Of a DNA stretch of 64,000 nt, positions 41,931 to 52,058 are shown piece by piece (within the stretch, counting starts at the first letter, position 1; each line of letters begins with the position of its first letter). The notes below the pieces were generated by a model. The model saw only the letters and a list, made by a program, of their open reading frames with translations. It searched no databases and was not told where the DNA came from. Origin of the DNA: Anodontia alba (lineage: Eukaryota; Mollusca; Bivalvia; Lucinida; Lucinidae); the NCBI GenBank assembly GCA_964016985.1, contig OZ024833.1, positions 59,285,463 to 59,349,462 of the forward strand. Direction: 5' to 3'. A program made the translations under genes and the position numbers.

Positions 41931-42066
41931 TACAGTCGACTCTCATTATCTCTAAGTCCAAGGGACTCTCTGAAATACTTTGAGATATCCATACCTCGAC
42001 ATATCAGATTTGCAAAATTAAGAAAAAAAAAAAACAGAAGCTGAACAACCACATTTCACAAATGAA

Positions 42067-42378
42067 AATTGCCGACCTCGGTGGCTCAGTTGGATGCACC
42101 GTCCGACTGGAGACCAGGAGGTCGCGGGTTCAATCCCTGCTGAGGTCGGCAACATTCTTTCGTGGAGATTGATCATGAAATATTTTCTACGGTCATTCTG
42201 TCCCTTCCTCTCCTCTGATTCAAGAAGGGTTGTCAGTTTCTGGTGAAAGAATGTGCACAATACTGGTTAACCGCTTAGAGGACTAAGCCTGCCCTGTAAA
42301 CGTGTGGTTAGGTAAACTGACTGCGCTTGACATGACCCCATTGGGTTTACTGGATCGTAAAACCTCATCACAAGCAAA
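42067..42378 (+). mobile_element. SINE-1 copy inside X1
   Basis: Full length: GACCTCGGTGGCTCAGTTGG (box A), CGGGTTCAATCCC (box B). TTCACAAATGAA at 42055-42066 and 42379-42390 is a 12-bp target duplication. Confidence 0.92.
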
Positions 42379-42429
42379 TTCACAAATGAATATGTAATTT
42401 GACTCCAGGAGTTTTAGAGATATATTGAA

Positions 42430-42492
42430 AATATTGTGGAAAAGAGGAGAAATTACTCCTGAGGAGCAATTTCTCCTCTGTTCCACAATATT
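42430..42492. repeat. 63-bp palindrome inside X1
   Basis: Arms of 31 nt (ATATTGTGGAAAAGAGGAG..) with two mismatches around one central G. It lies in the right half of X1 and is not found elsewhere in the window. Confidence 0.82.
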
Positions 42493-42789
42493 TTTTACCT
42501 GTTGTGAGATTTTCATGTTTGAACAGGGACCAGGTTTTCACTTCGAGATAAGCGGTGGTTATTCGAGATAAGCAAAGTAGATATAACGAGAGTGGACTGT
42601 AGTTCCCTCTTTTCCAAAGCTGTGTCCTGGTCTTTGTAATTGATGCCTCTATGGTACCTTTTAACTAGATTTGTTTGTACATACTGTTATTAGATTCCTG
42701 GTTTTGTGATCTTTATCTTTAAGAGATAAAGTACCCTTGGAGACTGCCTTTTATTTGATAATATTGAACTAAATAGACAAGGTTAGGCT

Positions 42790-42958
42790 CCAGTTTCTCA
42801 AGTCTAATCAGAACTGCAGCGGATGACATTTTGAACTTTTTTTTTTCTGAGAAAGTAAGAATAAGACCTGGTATTTCATGTGAATCATCTACCAAGTCTT
42901 ATTTTCTCAGGGAAAAAAAAATAGAATATCATCTGCAACAGTTTTGCTTAGCTTATAT
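42790..42958. mobile_element. MITE-E copy
   Basis: TAATCAGAACTGCAGCGGATG, GGTATTTCATGTGAATCATC, then the arm is cut short (TACCAAGTCTTATTTTCTC). Ends decayed. Confidence 0.65.
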
Positions 42959-42999
42959 AGTCACCGTGTATTACTAGCCTGGATAGTTAATAGTCTGTT

Positions 43000-43200
43000 T
43001 CCAGTAGCTAGAATATTAGTCAGGTTTCCAGTAGATAGATAATAGTGGTTTCCACTACACAGATAATAGTCTGGTTTCTAATAGATAGTTAATAGTCTGT
43101 GTCCAAAAGCTAGATAATAGACTATATCCAGTAGATAGTTAATAGTCAATAGTCTGTTTTTTTAGTAGATAGATTAAGTTTTTTAGTAGATAGATAATAC
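43000..43200. repeat. Minisatellite, about 30-40 bp unit
   Basis: Five or more irregular copies of TAGATAGATAATAGTCTG and GTTTCCAGTAG. Confidence 0.75.
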
Positions 43201-43373
43201 TTAATGTATCTTGTATCTCTTGTATACAGGGCAAAAGTTCCAAATGACTATTTGCAATTTCTTAGCTTAATTCATAAAATGGATGTGAGTGGAAAAATCA
43301 ATGAGATTCTGAATAATGCTGAATAAATGTGGCAGAAAATTATTGAAAATTTTGTTTACTTAACATTACGAAA

Positions 43374-43639
43374 ACACGCCCATTCAAATATATTGAAAAT
43401 TTTACCACCAAAAACTGAACATTCAGGTGAAAAACTCTGATATTTTTCATATTTCTGCTCAAAACATGGATTGTGGTACTCGTTAGAACCGCCTCGCCAA
43501 GGCGGTTCTAACGAGTACCCACAATCTATGTTTTTGAGCAGAAATAAGAAAAATAATGTATACCCCTGTAAACCCCAGTTTTACTATATAAAAGTGGGGT
43601 TTAAGGGGGTCAAAATTATATAGGCATGTTTTCGTGATG
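43374..43639 (+). mobile_element. MITE-B copy 9
   Basis: CATTACGAAAACACGCCCAT to ATAGGCATGTTTTCGTGATG. Core centre GCCTCGCCAAGGC; one base lost in the left arm (GTGGTACTC). Confidence 0.9.
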
Positions 43640-43769
43640 ACAATGCAGGTTCTCTTGTTTCTAAAAGTCACAAAGTTTGCTCGAGCCTGTCTGTGAAAAT
43701 AGGTAGAGTGAAATATGGTGCCCTGTGGCTGCTGTGATTTAAGTCCAATATCCAATGTTGGTTATTTAG

Positions 43770-43842
43770 GCCTCGCCATGCGAAAAGATGTCTTTGAGCA
43801 TATGCGGACAGCTAAGGCCCAGATAAGCCTGCGCATCTGTAT
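43770..43842. mobile_element. MITE-G copy 4, partial
   Basis: GCCTCGCCATGCGAAAAGATG, GAGCATATGCGGACAGCTAAG and GCCCAGATAAGCCTGCGCATC. Only the left arm; the next F2 begins at its edge. Confidence 0.55.
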
Positions 43843-44345
43843 TAACCCTAAAGATTCAAACAGACAGGCCTGAGCAAATGGTAGATCCAGATCAGATATC
43901 AAAGAACAGGGCAGGGCATCTGTTTAGGATCTAGACTGTTTGCCACTCCATCACAAAAACACGCCTATATAATTTTGACCCCCTTGAACCCCATTTTTAT
44001 ATAGTAAAACTGGGGTTTACAGGGATATGCATTATTTTTCTTATTTCGGCTCAAAACATAGATTGTGGGTACTCGTTAGAACCGCCTCGCCGAGGTGGTT
44101 CTAACGAGTACCCACAATCTATGTTTTGAGCTGAAATATGAAAAATATCAATTTTTTTTCTCTGAAAATTTTCATTTTTTGTGGTAAAAATTTTCAGTAC
44201 ATTTGAATAGGCTTGTTTTCGTAATGTCATCCAGCAATTTGTAGACACATCAGCAGGTAGTAAAATTGGCTGTTTCAATTTTAGGACAAGTATGGTTAGG
44301 AGTTAAGGTCCCAATTCTTTAGGCAAATGCAGTACCCTACTTATG
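43843..44345. mobile_element. MITE-F2 copy 6, split by MITE-B copy 10
   Basis: Left part TTAACCCTAAAGATTCAAAC, GACAGGCCTGAGCAAATGG, through the core to CTGTTTGCCACTC. Right part from 44227: AATTTGTAGACACATCAGC, AGGTAGTAAAATTGGC, TATGGTTAGGAGTTAAGG and TTTAGGCAAATGCAGTACC. Together a nearly full F2. Confidence 0.82.
43949..44226 (-). mobile_element. MITE-B copy 10, inside MITE-F2
   Basis: CATCACAAAAACACGCCTAT to AATAGGCTTGTTTTCGTAATG, with core centre GCCTCGCCGAGGTGG. Confidence 0.92.
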
Positions 44346-44454
44346 TGGAGCCTATAAGAGATTTTGAGATCAATAGTGCTTTTCTCACTTTGGTTATCAT
44401 TTTATGGGCCTTTATAGGTAGCGGTATGAGAAACTGTGCCTTATGACCCATGTA

Positions 44455-44629
44455 CAGTGGAGCCTCGATAATTCAAAGTCCAAGGGACCAAACAGTTTTG
44501 TTTGAATTATTGAGACTTTGAATAATTGAGGGTTAAAATGCATACATATATTTAAGTTGGAACTTCAAAATGATTTTGTATTATTGAGAATTTTGAATGA
44601 TTGAAGTTTGAATTATCGAGGTTCTACTG
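44455..44629. mobile_element. Pogo/Tigger-like MITE X2
   Basis: Inverted ends CAGTGGAGCCTCGATAATTC and GAATTATCGAGGTTCTACTG with TA on both sides. The 175-bp inside repeats GAATTATTGAG-type blocks. The ends resemble the Tigger branch of pogo elements. Confidence 0.85.
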
Positions 44630-44659
44630 TATATGGCAAAATCCCCAAACATAATTACC

Positions 44660-45190
44660 GTAATATCCCTAAGTAGTGAGACAGACAGGCCTTTACAAAA
44701 GTGTTGACCCAGATCAGAGTCCCATACATGCCATACCTCACACTGTGAGATAAAATTTCACAGAATTTTGGCCCATCTGGAAGGCAATTCCCATAACAAA
44801 TTCAAATCTCACAGAATTTTCAGACCTTTTACAACAGATTTTATGAATAAACATAAATAACACACTGTTGTGGTTTTCACAAGTTTCTTACATGAAAAAC
44901 AAAGACTATGGGGTGGGGGGGGGGGGGTGCGGGGGGGCTCTAAAGTGATGTTTAAGAAAATCTCACAATTTTGTCAAATCTCCCTTAAACTTTTGCCTTA
45001 TCTCACAGATTTTAGTCCACAGCTTATGGCATGTATGGAGTCCACAGAACACAGCATCTGATCAGGGTTTGCACTGTTTTCCATACAGGCATACAACAAT
45101 ATTTTACACACGTCACTGGGCTGTTGAATGGACTATTTAAAACTTTAGGACAAGTATGGTAAGAAGTTAAGGTGTCCCAATATTGATTGA
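44660..45190. mobile_element. MITE-F2 copy 7, split by MITE-M
   Basis: Left GTAGTGAGACAGACAGGCC and GTGTTGACCCAGATCAGAG; right from 45037 ACAGCATCTGATCAGGG, AAACTTTAGGACAAGTATGG and AAGTTAAGGTGTCCCAATA. Confidence 0.78.
44724..45036. mobile_element. MITE-M inside MITE-F2
   Basis: Perfect 12-bp inverted ends ATACATGCCATA and TATGGCATGTAT; GAGTCC lies on both sides as a probable target duplication. Internal CTCACA and TGTGAGAT repeats. It contains a G-rich tract at 44913-44938. It sits at the tip of the F2 core hairpin. Single copy, family unknown. Confidence 0.75.
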
Positions 45191-45266
45191 GATTTATTCC
45201 ATGAAGCCAGAAATATTAGTTACATGCAGGACCACATCAGTATATAAACATTAGAATGTGGATCTG

Positions 45267-45340
45267 TGTACATATCACAGAGGGACTGATGGACAGATAG
45301 ATGCATCTATCTGTCCATCAGTCTCTCTGTGATATGTACA
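45267..45340. repeat. 74-bp near-perfect palindrome
   Basis: Two 37-nt arms meet with no loop at 45303/45304 (GATGCATC). Only one position differs (GGG versus GAG). The arm reads TGTACATATCACAGAG, GGACTGATGGACAG, ATAGATG. No match to other hairpins in the window. The flanks (45191-45266 and 45341-45537) are unassigned. Confidence 0.93.
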
Positions 45341-45537
45341 GACATTTGCCAATATTTTGTTTCTGTGTGATAATTTCATTTGTGTATTGTAGATTTCATT
45401 GAAACTTGAAAAGTGTGCATTAGAGAATTGTTTATGGATTAATTTAGGATGAGTGGCCCCCGATAAATCTTATCAATTGGTGCCTATGCCATAACTTGTA
45501 TGTGTCTCATTTGATTAAAAACAATTCATGTGTTGAC

Positions 45538-45852
45538 TGGCCATCCTCAGTGGCTCCTCAGTTGGATATGTGGCCAATTGGTGATCAGGAGGTCATGGGT
45601 TTGAGCCCTGCCAAGTCGGGCAACATTCTTTCACAGAGATTGATCATGAAATAGATTCTACAGTCATTCTCTTGCTTCCGCTGATTCAAGAAGGGCAGTT
45701 GTCAGGTTCTGGCAAAAGAATGTACACAAGCACTGGTTAATAACTGCTTAGAGGACTAAGCCTGCACAGAAAAAATGTGGTTAATTAAACTGACCAGCTC
45801 GACATGACCTTAATAGTGTTGACTGGGCCTTTAAACTCCAAACCAACCAACA
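45538..45852 (+). mobile_element. SINE-1 copy
   Basis: CTGGCCATCCTCAGTGGCTCC has a 3-bp insertion in box A; box B is TGGGTTTGAGCCC. The body is complete and ends in AAACCAACCAAC instead of AAACAAAC. Confidence 0.82.
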
Positions 45853-46639
45853 TTAGGGTAGGAAGAATTGTTAAGTGCAGACTTTAGTACTCTTTTCCCA
45901 TGTTGTGGCTCCAGAGTTGTAAATATTTGGTTAGTAGTTGTGAAACTCTTAAGTGAGCTAAATGTCTTTATCATATTGGCATATAATGAAATATGTTCTG
46001 TCAAAAATTACCATATAGGTGGTGATAATGTACTGTATTTAGTCTAAATATTGGGATACATCAGCTCTGTATGGTCTGAGGTGAAAACTGATTCAAACTG
46101 TGAAAATCATTCCCTGTGGCCAGTGCATTGGTCTTAGGACAAAACTGATTCAAACTGTGAAAGTTACTCCCTGTGACCAGTGCATTGGTCTGAGGACAAA
46201 ACTGATTCAAACTGTAGAAGTTACTACCTGTGACCAGTGTATTGGTCTGAGGACAAAACTGATTTCAAGCTGTGAACATCTCCCTGTAACTGATTTAACT
46301 GTAAAAGGCATTCCCTGTGACCAGTGTATTGGTCTGAGGACAAAACTGATTTAAACTGAAAATCATTCCCTGTGACCAGTGTATTGGTCTGAGGACAAAA
46401 CTGATTTTATCCGTGAAAATCATTCCCTGTGATCAGTGCATGGGTCCTGAGGACAAAACTGACTCAAAACTGTGAAAATCATTTGCTGTGACCAGTGTAT
46501 TGGTCTAAGGACAAAACTGATTCAAACTGTGAAAATCATTCCCTGTGACCAGTGTATTGGTCTGAGGAAAACTGATACGAGGGTCGTGCAAGAAGTTCTG
46601 TCACTAATAGGCTTCCTTGGTTTTATCCCAGGTATATTT

Positions 46640-47811
46640 ATGCCCCTGCCTATTCGAAGAATAGCGGATGGGCATTAAGTATTACCCCTGGCCGTCCCGT
46701 ACGTCTGTCCGTCCGTCCGTCCGTCCGTCTGTCCGTCCGTACGTCCCACTTCGTGTCCGGGCCATAACTCCCAAACCGTATGGAATATATTCATGAAACT
46801 TCACAGGTGCATACATCACATTGAGACGATGTGTCATGAACAAGGAAGACAACTCTTGCATTTTTGGTTTTTGAATTATTTCCGCTTGACTTAGTTCCAT
46901 ATAGTTAACTGTGTCCGGGCCATAACTCCTAAACCGTATGAAATATATTCATGAAACTTTACCAGTGCCTGCATCACACTGAGACGATGTGTCATGAACA
47001 AGGAAGACAACTCTTGCATTTTTGGTTTTTAATTATTTCCGCTTGACTTAGTTCCATACAGTTAAGTGTGTCAGGGCCATAACTCCTAAACCATATGAAA
47101 TATATTCATGAAACTTTACCAGTGCATGCATCACACTGAGAAGATGTGTCATGAGCAAGGAAGAAAACTCTTGCATTTTTGGTTTTTGAATTATTTCCCC
47201 TTGACTTAGTTCCATATAGTAAACCGTGTCCGGGCCATAACTCCTAAACCATATGGAATATATTCATGAAACTTTATGGGTGCATGCATCACATTGAGAC
47301 GATGTGTCATGAACAAGGAAGACAACTCTTGCATTTTTTGTTTTTGAATTATCTTCCTTTGACTTAGTTCCATATAGTAAACCGTGTCCGGGCCATAACT
47401 CCTAAACCGTATGGAATATATTCATGAAACTATACAGGTGCATGCATCACATTCAGACGATGTGTCATGAACAAGGAAGACAACTCTGGCATTTTTGGTT
47501 TTTGAATTATTTCCCCTTGACTTAGTTCCATATAGTTAACCGTTTCCGGGCCATAACTCCTAAACCATATGGAATATATTCATGAAACTTTACAGGTGCA
47601 TGCATCACATTGAGATGATGTGTCATGAACAAGGAAGACAACTCTTGCGTTTTTCGTTTTTGAATTATCTTCCCTTGACTTAGTTCCATATAGTAAACTG
47701 TGTCCGGGCCTTAATAATAACTTCATGGTATACCTGTTACAATTACATATAAACCCTTTTTCTGAATGGCATTTGGCGGGGGCATCCGTGTCCTATGGAC
47801 ACTTTTTCTAG
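46640..47811 (+). mobile_element. Helentron-like element HN4
   Basis: Comparison with mariner copy 1 (GGTATGTTTTAAAATGC) gives the empty site, so both borders are firm: ATGCCCCTGCC after TTT, and TTTTTCTAG before TTTAAAATGC. Subterminal repeats ATGCCCCTGCC and GGCGGGGGCAT, 3' hairpin GTGTCCTATGGACAC, CTAG terminus, no target duplication. GTCCGTCCGTCC tract at 46700-46740, then array TR12. This is the best-defined HINE here. Confidence 0.85.
46745..47715 (+). repeat. Tandem array TR12, 156-160 bp unit, inside HN4
   Basis: About 6.2 units with GTGTCCGGGCCATAACTCC, ATATATTCATGAAAC, GCATCACATTGAGACG, TGTGTCATGAACAAGG and CTTGACTTAGTTCC. Low divergence compared with other arrays in the window, suggesting recent spread. 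Confidence 0.92.
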
Positions 47812-47961
47812 TTTAAAATGCTTCACTGCACTTGAATGGTGTGTTGAATAGCTAACTATACCTATTTATTTCATGCAAATTGCTTTCCAACTGACCGAAT
47901 TATTTCAAATTGAAATAGATGCACTCATATACACTGACCAATTTACTTGTTACATTGGAAC

Positions 47962-49001
47962 ATGGACCAGAAGACTGAAATTCGTAGCTATATTAAATGA
48001 CGCATTAGGCTGAATATAGATTCAAAGCAGATATTTAATGAATTGTGTGGTATATATGGACCTCAGACCATTTCAATGCACACAGTTTTTAGGTGGGTTA
48101 AAGCTTTTAAAGCTGGGAAATTTTCTGTTGAAGATGATACCCGTCCTGGAAGGCCTAAAACCTCTGTTACCAAGGCTAACATAGCTGCTGTTAAGATTGT
48201 GGTCAAACAGGATGCGCGATTGTCTGTTAAAGATATAGCTAGTTGTACTGGCATATCAGAAGGCAGTGTGCTAACAATTCTGAAAAAGCGTTTGGACGTG
48301 AGAAAGGTTTGCGCTAGGTGGGTACCTTATTTGCTCACTAAGGAGCAAAAGACACAATGCCTTAAATGTGCCCGGGAACTTTTGAAAACATACAAAGGCT
48401 GTAATAGTCGGGTTATTTCTAACTTGCTAACAGGTGATGAAATCTGGATGCACATGTTTGAGCCACAAAGAAGGGCTGATAATAAGCAATGGAAGTGAAA
48501 AGATCAAAAACGCCCATGTATTGCCAAGAGAACTATAAGTCCGAAAAAGATGTTGTATGCAATTTTCTTTTATTCAAGTGGGCCAGTCGTTCAAGTGCCT
48601 TGTCCATCTGGTCATACAAGAATTCTGTACTGAAGAAAGTGAAAGAGTTTGACAATAAGAAACGACCAAGCTAAGGATGGTCAGGAGTCCACCTTTTACA
48701 TGACAACGCCTCCTCTCATAAGTGTGAGGTTGTTAAGTCTTTTTTGGCTTCTGAAAAGGTGAAAGTTTTAAACCATCCACCTTATTCACCTGACCTGAGT
48801 CCCTATGACTTCTTTATATTTCCAAGGCTTAAGAAAATGCTTTCTGGAAATAAGTATACATCTAGAAGTTTTCTTGGCAGCACTCTTTATCAGTGTCTCC
48901 AACAGATACCAAAAGAAGACTATTTATCTGCTTTTCGCGACTGGGTGAAAAGGTTACAAAAATGTGTTTCAGTAAAGGGGGAATACTTTGAAGGTTTGTA
49001 A
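47962..49001 (+). pseudogene. Mariner transposase, broken by stops and a 19-nt deletion
   Basis: Nuclear cut-and-paste transposase relic, parallel to 16104-17162. The frame opens at 47962 and meets a TGA at 47998. It is then open through the two helix-turn-helix regions, GRPKTS, WVPY (in place of WVPH) and GDEIW (first Asp) to a TGA at 48496. Near 48619 a 19-nt deletion between two TACA repeats shifts the frame, and a TAA follows at 48672. The rest keeps HDN, YSPDL and the third Asp, then ends at 49001. The stops do not coincide with those in copy 1, so the two decayed independently. Confidence 0.92.
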
Positions 49002-49532
49002 TAAAAATATGTTTGATAAAACGTAGCACTGAAGTAATCCGAACCCAGTGACAAAACTTTTTGCAGGACCCTCATACAAATTGTGAAAATCATTCCCTGT
49101 GACCTGTGTATTTGTCTGGGGACAAATCTGATTCAAACTGTGAAAATCTCCTTGTGACTGGTGTATTGGTCTGAGTACAAAACTGATTTGAACTGTGAAA
49201 ATCTTTCCCTGTGAACAGTGTGTTTGTCAGAGCACATAACAGATTCAAACTGTAGGGCCAGTTTGTTGGTCTGAGGAAAAAAACTTATTCATCCTGTTTT
49301 CCAGTGTTTGGATCTGAGGACAAAACTCAGACTTTGAAACTCTTTGTCTATGACCAGTATGCTGATCTGAGGACAGAACTTAATATTCAAACTGTGAAAA
49401 TCTTTCCCTGGCAGATGCATGAAGTGAGAATTATAGCACCATGGAATGGTTGTTTGAAAATAATTGCTGTTTAAATAAAGATGTCTCCTGGGATATGTAA
49501 TTGCTGTTTTATGTGTCTACCTTGATATCTTT

Positions 49533-49715
49533 TTAACCCTTGTCCTGCTGAATAGATTAAGATGACACGCCTACTTCTAATTTTCAGCCAATCAGGTTAC
49601 TTGATCCAGATTGTTGTTATAAATTTGCATACTTGATGGCAAACAGTGCCAACTGATCTGGATCTACACTGTTTGCAAAAAAGGGTATATCTGGGTTCAG
49701 CAGGGCAAGGGTTAA
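49533..49715 (+). mobile_element. MITE-A copy 11
   Basis: TTAACCCTTGTCCTGCTGAA to CAGGGCAAGGGTTAA. The left core arm is cut out (GGCAAACAGTGCCAACTG). Confidence 0.9.
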
Positions 49716-49726
49716 TATAGCTACCT

Positions 49727-49925
49727 AAACCCTTAAAGTGCTGAGCATAATTGCAGCAAACAACATTCTAATCTTTTTATTATTATTTTTCAGATAAAGG
49801 AAGACTTGGCATTTCATGTGAATCATCTTCACAGGAAATGTCAAGTCTTATTGTCTCTGAAAAATACAAAATAAATTAATAAAAATGTTGTCTGTTGCAG
49901 TAATAATTTGCATTTTAAGGGTTAG
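49727..49925. mobile_element. MITE-E copy
   Basis: ACCCTTAAAGTGCTGAGC to GCATTTTAAGGGTTA. GGCATTTCATGTGAATCATC left arm; CACAGGAAATGTCAAGTC right arm. Ends well preserved. Confidence 0.82.
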
Positions 49926-50121
49926 ATATAGCCACCTTAGATGGCTGATTGTTGCACAAGATTCAAGATGCTTCTGTATGGCAGGACTTAATTAATAGTA
50001 CAGGAAAACCATAAAAAGAATGAAATGTTTGAAATTGTAACACTTGATAAATTTGTTTTAAATTTTTATTGACATTCTGAGTTATTGGATGCCTTTGAAC
50101 AGTTGGAGTGTCTGGTTGGGA

Positions 50122-50362
50122 AACCATAGCTCTAGATAAAAAGGTTATTTCTCTACAAAAAAAAAAACAAACATTTGTTTTGGGTTCTCTATAGAAGTAC
50201 CTCAATTTTCTTATTTCTCTACAAAAATGTATGTTGTGGGTACTCATTAGAAGCACCTCAGTGAGACACTTCTAATGTACCCACAACATACATCTTTATG
50301 GAGTAATAAGAAAAATATCAATACATTTTGTGAAAAATAGAAAAGTGCCTAGTCCAGAACTG
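50122..50362. mobile_element. MITE-C copy with duplicated left linker
   Basis: ATAGCTCTAGATAAAAAGG, then TTATTTCTCTACAAAAA twice (50147 and 50210), core centre CTCAGTGAG, right end GTGCCTAGTCCAGAACTGTG. Poly(A) between the two linkers. Confidence 0.75.
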
Positions 50363-51245
50363 TGGGAAACCAGGTCACTATTAAATCTTCAAGCAAGTTT
50401 CATATTTCTTCATCCACATTTATCTTATTTCTCCAGGAAGCTATACTGTATTTTGTTGGGGGTAGGGGGTTGTGGGGGTGGGGAGGGGAGAAGTGCACTG
50501 AAGCAGTTCCATTAGAATTCATTTGCTGAGAAGGTTCATGGGGGTTCTGGCAAGAATCCTTTTTTTTTTTTTAAATTAAGAAAAACTTTAGTATTTTTAA
50601 GGTACTGGTAGTTATTTATGTGGAGCACTGATCCTCTTAGAATATCAAAGAAAAAATCATTTTAATTCAAGTTTAAGTTACCATTAAATTAAAATATAGA
50701 CAAAAGGGACAGTTTTTGTATTAAAATGCAGCTCTTATCTCCAATATCACCACTGTGAGAGTAGTTGCACTAAATACAAGTGACTACAGTATAAACAAAA
50801 AAAATGTCTATGAAAATGATAACCAATGCAGATTAAATGGAAGAGTTTGTGGTACAGATCTATTTGTTCAAATGTTTGACCTTTAGTTGTTTGGACAGAG
50901 CTATAAATACTCCATTGAAATTACTGATGACTGTATCACTATATTTATATCATTATTCTCTGTTACTGATGTCACTGTACACACATTTGATACTGTACAG
51001 ATATTCAGATTGTTGAAAAATGAATAATTGGAAAGGTAAGCTATAATTATCAAGTACAGTTTGGCATTCAAAAAATATTTTTGCCCTAATAAACCGTGTT
51101 GAACCTCACTTTTGAGCCCATATTGAGTAAACTTAGCTCATTCTAATAAGAACCAGTGTAAAGGCTTACATATGTAGCTGGACCAGTTATGCAAATTAAT
51201 AATGTAGATTTTCATATGACATACTATTTTGACCAATGAAATAAT
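50363..51245. other. Unassigned DNA with a G-rich tract
   Basis: No gene or repeat family recognised. G-rich stretch GTTGGGGGTAGGGGG to GGGGAGGGGAG at 50456-50492; A and T runs near 50560. Confidence 0.5.
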
Positions 51246-51259
51246 GTCTTCTATGAGTA

Positions 51260-51559
51260 GGCCTCGGTGGCTCAGTTGGATGCGCGGTCCGACTGGAGAC
51301 CAGGAGGTCGCGGGTTCAACCCCCGCCGAGGTCGGCAACATTCTTTCGTGGAGATTGATCATGAAATCTTTTCTACGGTCATTCTCTCCCTTCCGCTGAT
51401 TCAAGAAGGGTAGTTGTCAGTTTCTGGCGAAAGAATGTGCACAATACTGGTTAACCGCTTAGAGGACTAAGCCTGCCCAGTAAACGTGTGGTTAGGTAAA
51501 CTGACCGCGCTCGACATGACCCCATTGGGTTGACTGGGCCGTAAAACCTCAACACAAAA
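51260..51559 (+). mobile_element. SINE-1 copy, best preserved
   Basis: GCCTCGGTGGCTCAGTTGG, CGCGGTCCGACTGGAG, CGGGTTCAACCCCCGCCG. TCTTCTATGAGTA at 51247-51259 and 51560-51572, an exact 13-bp target duplication. Head and tail are intact, so probably one of the youngest copies. Pol III boxes A and B are both present; transcription cannot be judged. Confidence 0.94.
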
Positions 51560-51670
51560 TCTTCTATGAGTAAGGTTACTGTCCTAGATGTGCACTTACT
51601 GACCGACAGAGTACTGAAAAAAATGTAGGATAAAACCAAAGCCTAAACGCTGATGCCATAACAAAACAAC

Positions 51671-51986
51671 AGCCAGCCTCGGTGACTCATTTGGATGCGC
51701 CGTCCGACTGGAGACCAGGAGATCGTGGGTTCAGCCCCCGCCGAGGTCGGTAACATTCTTTTCTGGAGATTGATCATGAAATATTTTCTACGGTCATTCT
51801 CTCCCTTCTGCTGATTCAAGAAGGGCAGTTATCCGTTTCTGGCGAAAGAATGTGCACAATACTGGTTAACCACTTAGAGGACTAAGCCTGCCCAGTAAAC
51901 GTGTGGTTAGGTAAACTGACCACGCTCAACATGACCCATTGAGTTGACTGGGCATAAAACCTCAACACAAACAAACAAACAAACAA
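51671..51986 (+). mobile_element. SINE-1 copy
   Basis: GCCTCGGTGACTCATTTGG, box B GGGTTCAGCCCCC, tail (AAAC)5. ACAAAACAAC flanks both sides (51661-51670 and 51987-51996), though the tail composition makes this duplication less certain. Confidence 0.9.
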
Positions 51987-52058
51987 ACAAAACAACAACA
52001 AATTTTGGGGTGGTCAAGTATTTGGACATATAAAACTCAAAAAGTTTGACGTATTTAT

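Larger units (their letters stand above)
41933..42599. mobile_element. Pogo-like element X1 (host of a SINE-1)
   Basis: Inverted ends CAGTCGACTCTCATTAT and ATAACGAGAGTGGACTG, flanked by TA at 41931-41932 and 42600-42601. Subterminal CTAAGTCCAAGGGACT and CGAGATAAGCGG parts are typical of Tigger/pogo-derived MITEs. Without the SINE it is about 340 bp. No transposase remains. Confidence 0.75.
46578..49074 (+). mobile_element. Mariner-family transposon, copy 2, carrying HN4
   Basis: Same family as 15894-17234. Left end CGAGGGTCGTGCAAGAAG, right end CTTTTTGCAGGACCCTCA, TA at 46576-46577 and 49075-49076. It is inserted into TR11. The 5' untranslated part is interrupted by HN4 (46640-47811); without it the element is about 1.33 kb. 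Confidence 0.93.
46065..49425. repeat. 57-bp tandem array TR11, split by mariner copy 2
   Basis: About 8 units at 46065-46577 and about 6 more at 49077-49425 of CTGATTCAAACTGTGAAAAT, CATTCCCTGTGACCAGTG and TATTGGTCTGAGGACAAAA. Units right of the mariner are more diverged. A 48-bp phase difference is absent: the array reads straight through if the insert is removed. Confidence 0.9.

Noticed and set aside
46100..46678. Repeated peptide CDQCIGLRTKLIQTV, possibly a cysteine-rich repeat protein
   Set aside because: The 57-bp unit is a multiple of three, so the frame stays open by arithmetic. Units with indels break it and no coding context is present.
51260..51335. Possible genuine tRNA gene
   Set aside because: Box A and box B are present but the anticodon arm does not fold properly and the same sequence recurs many times with a fixed non-tRNA body and AAAC tail. 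It is the head of SINE-1.
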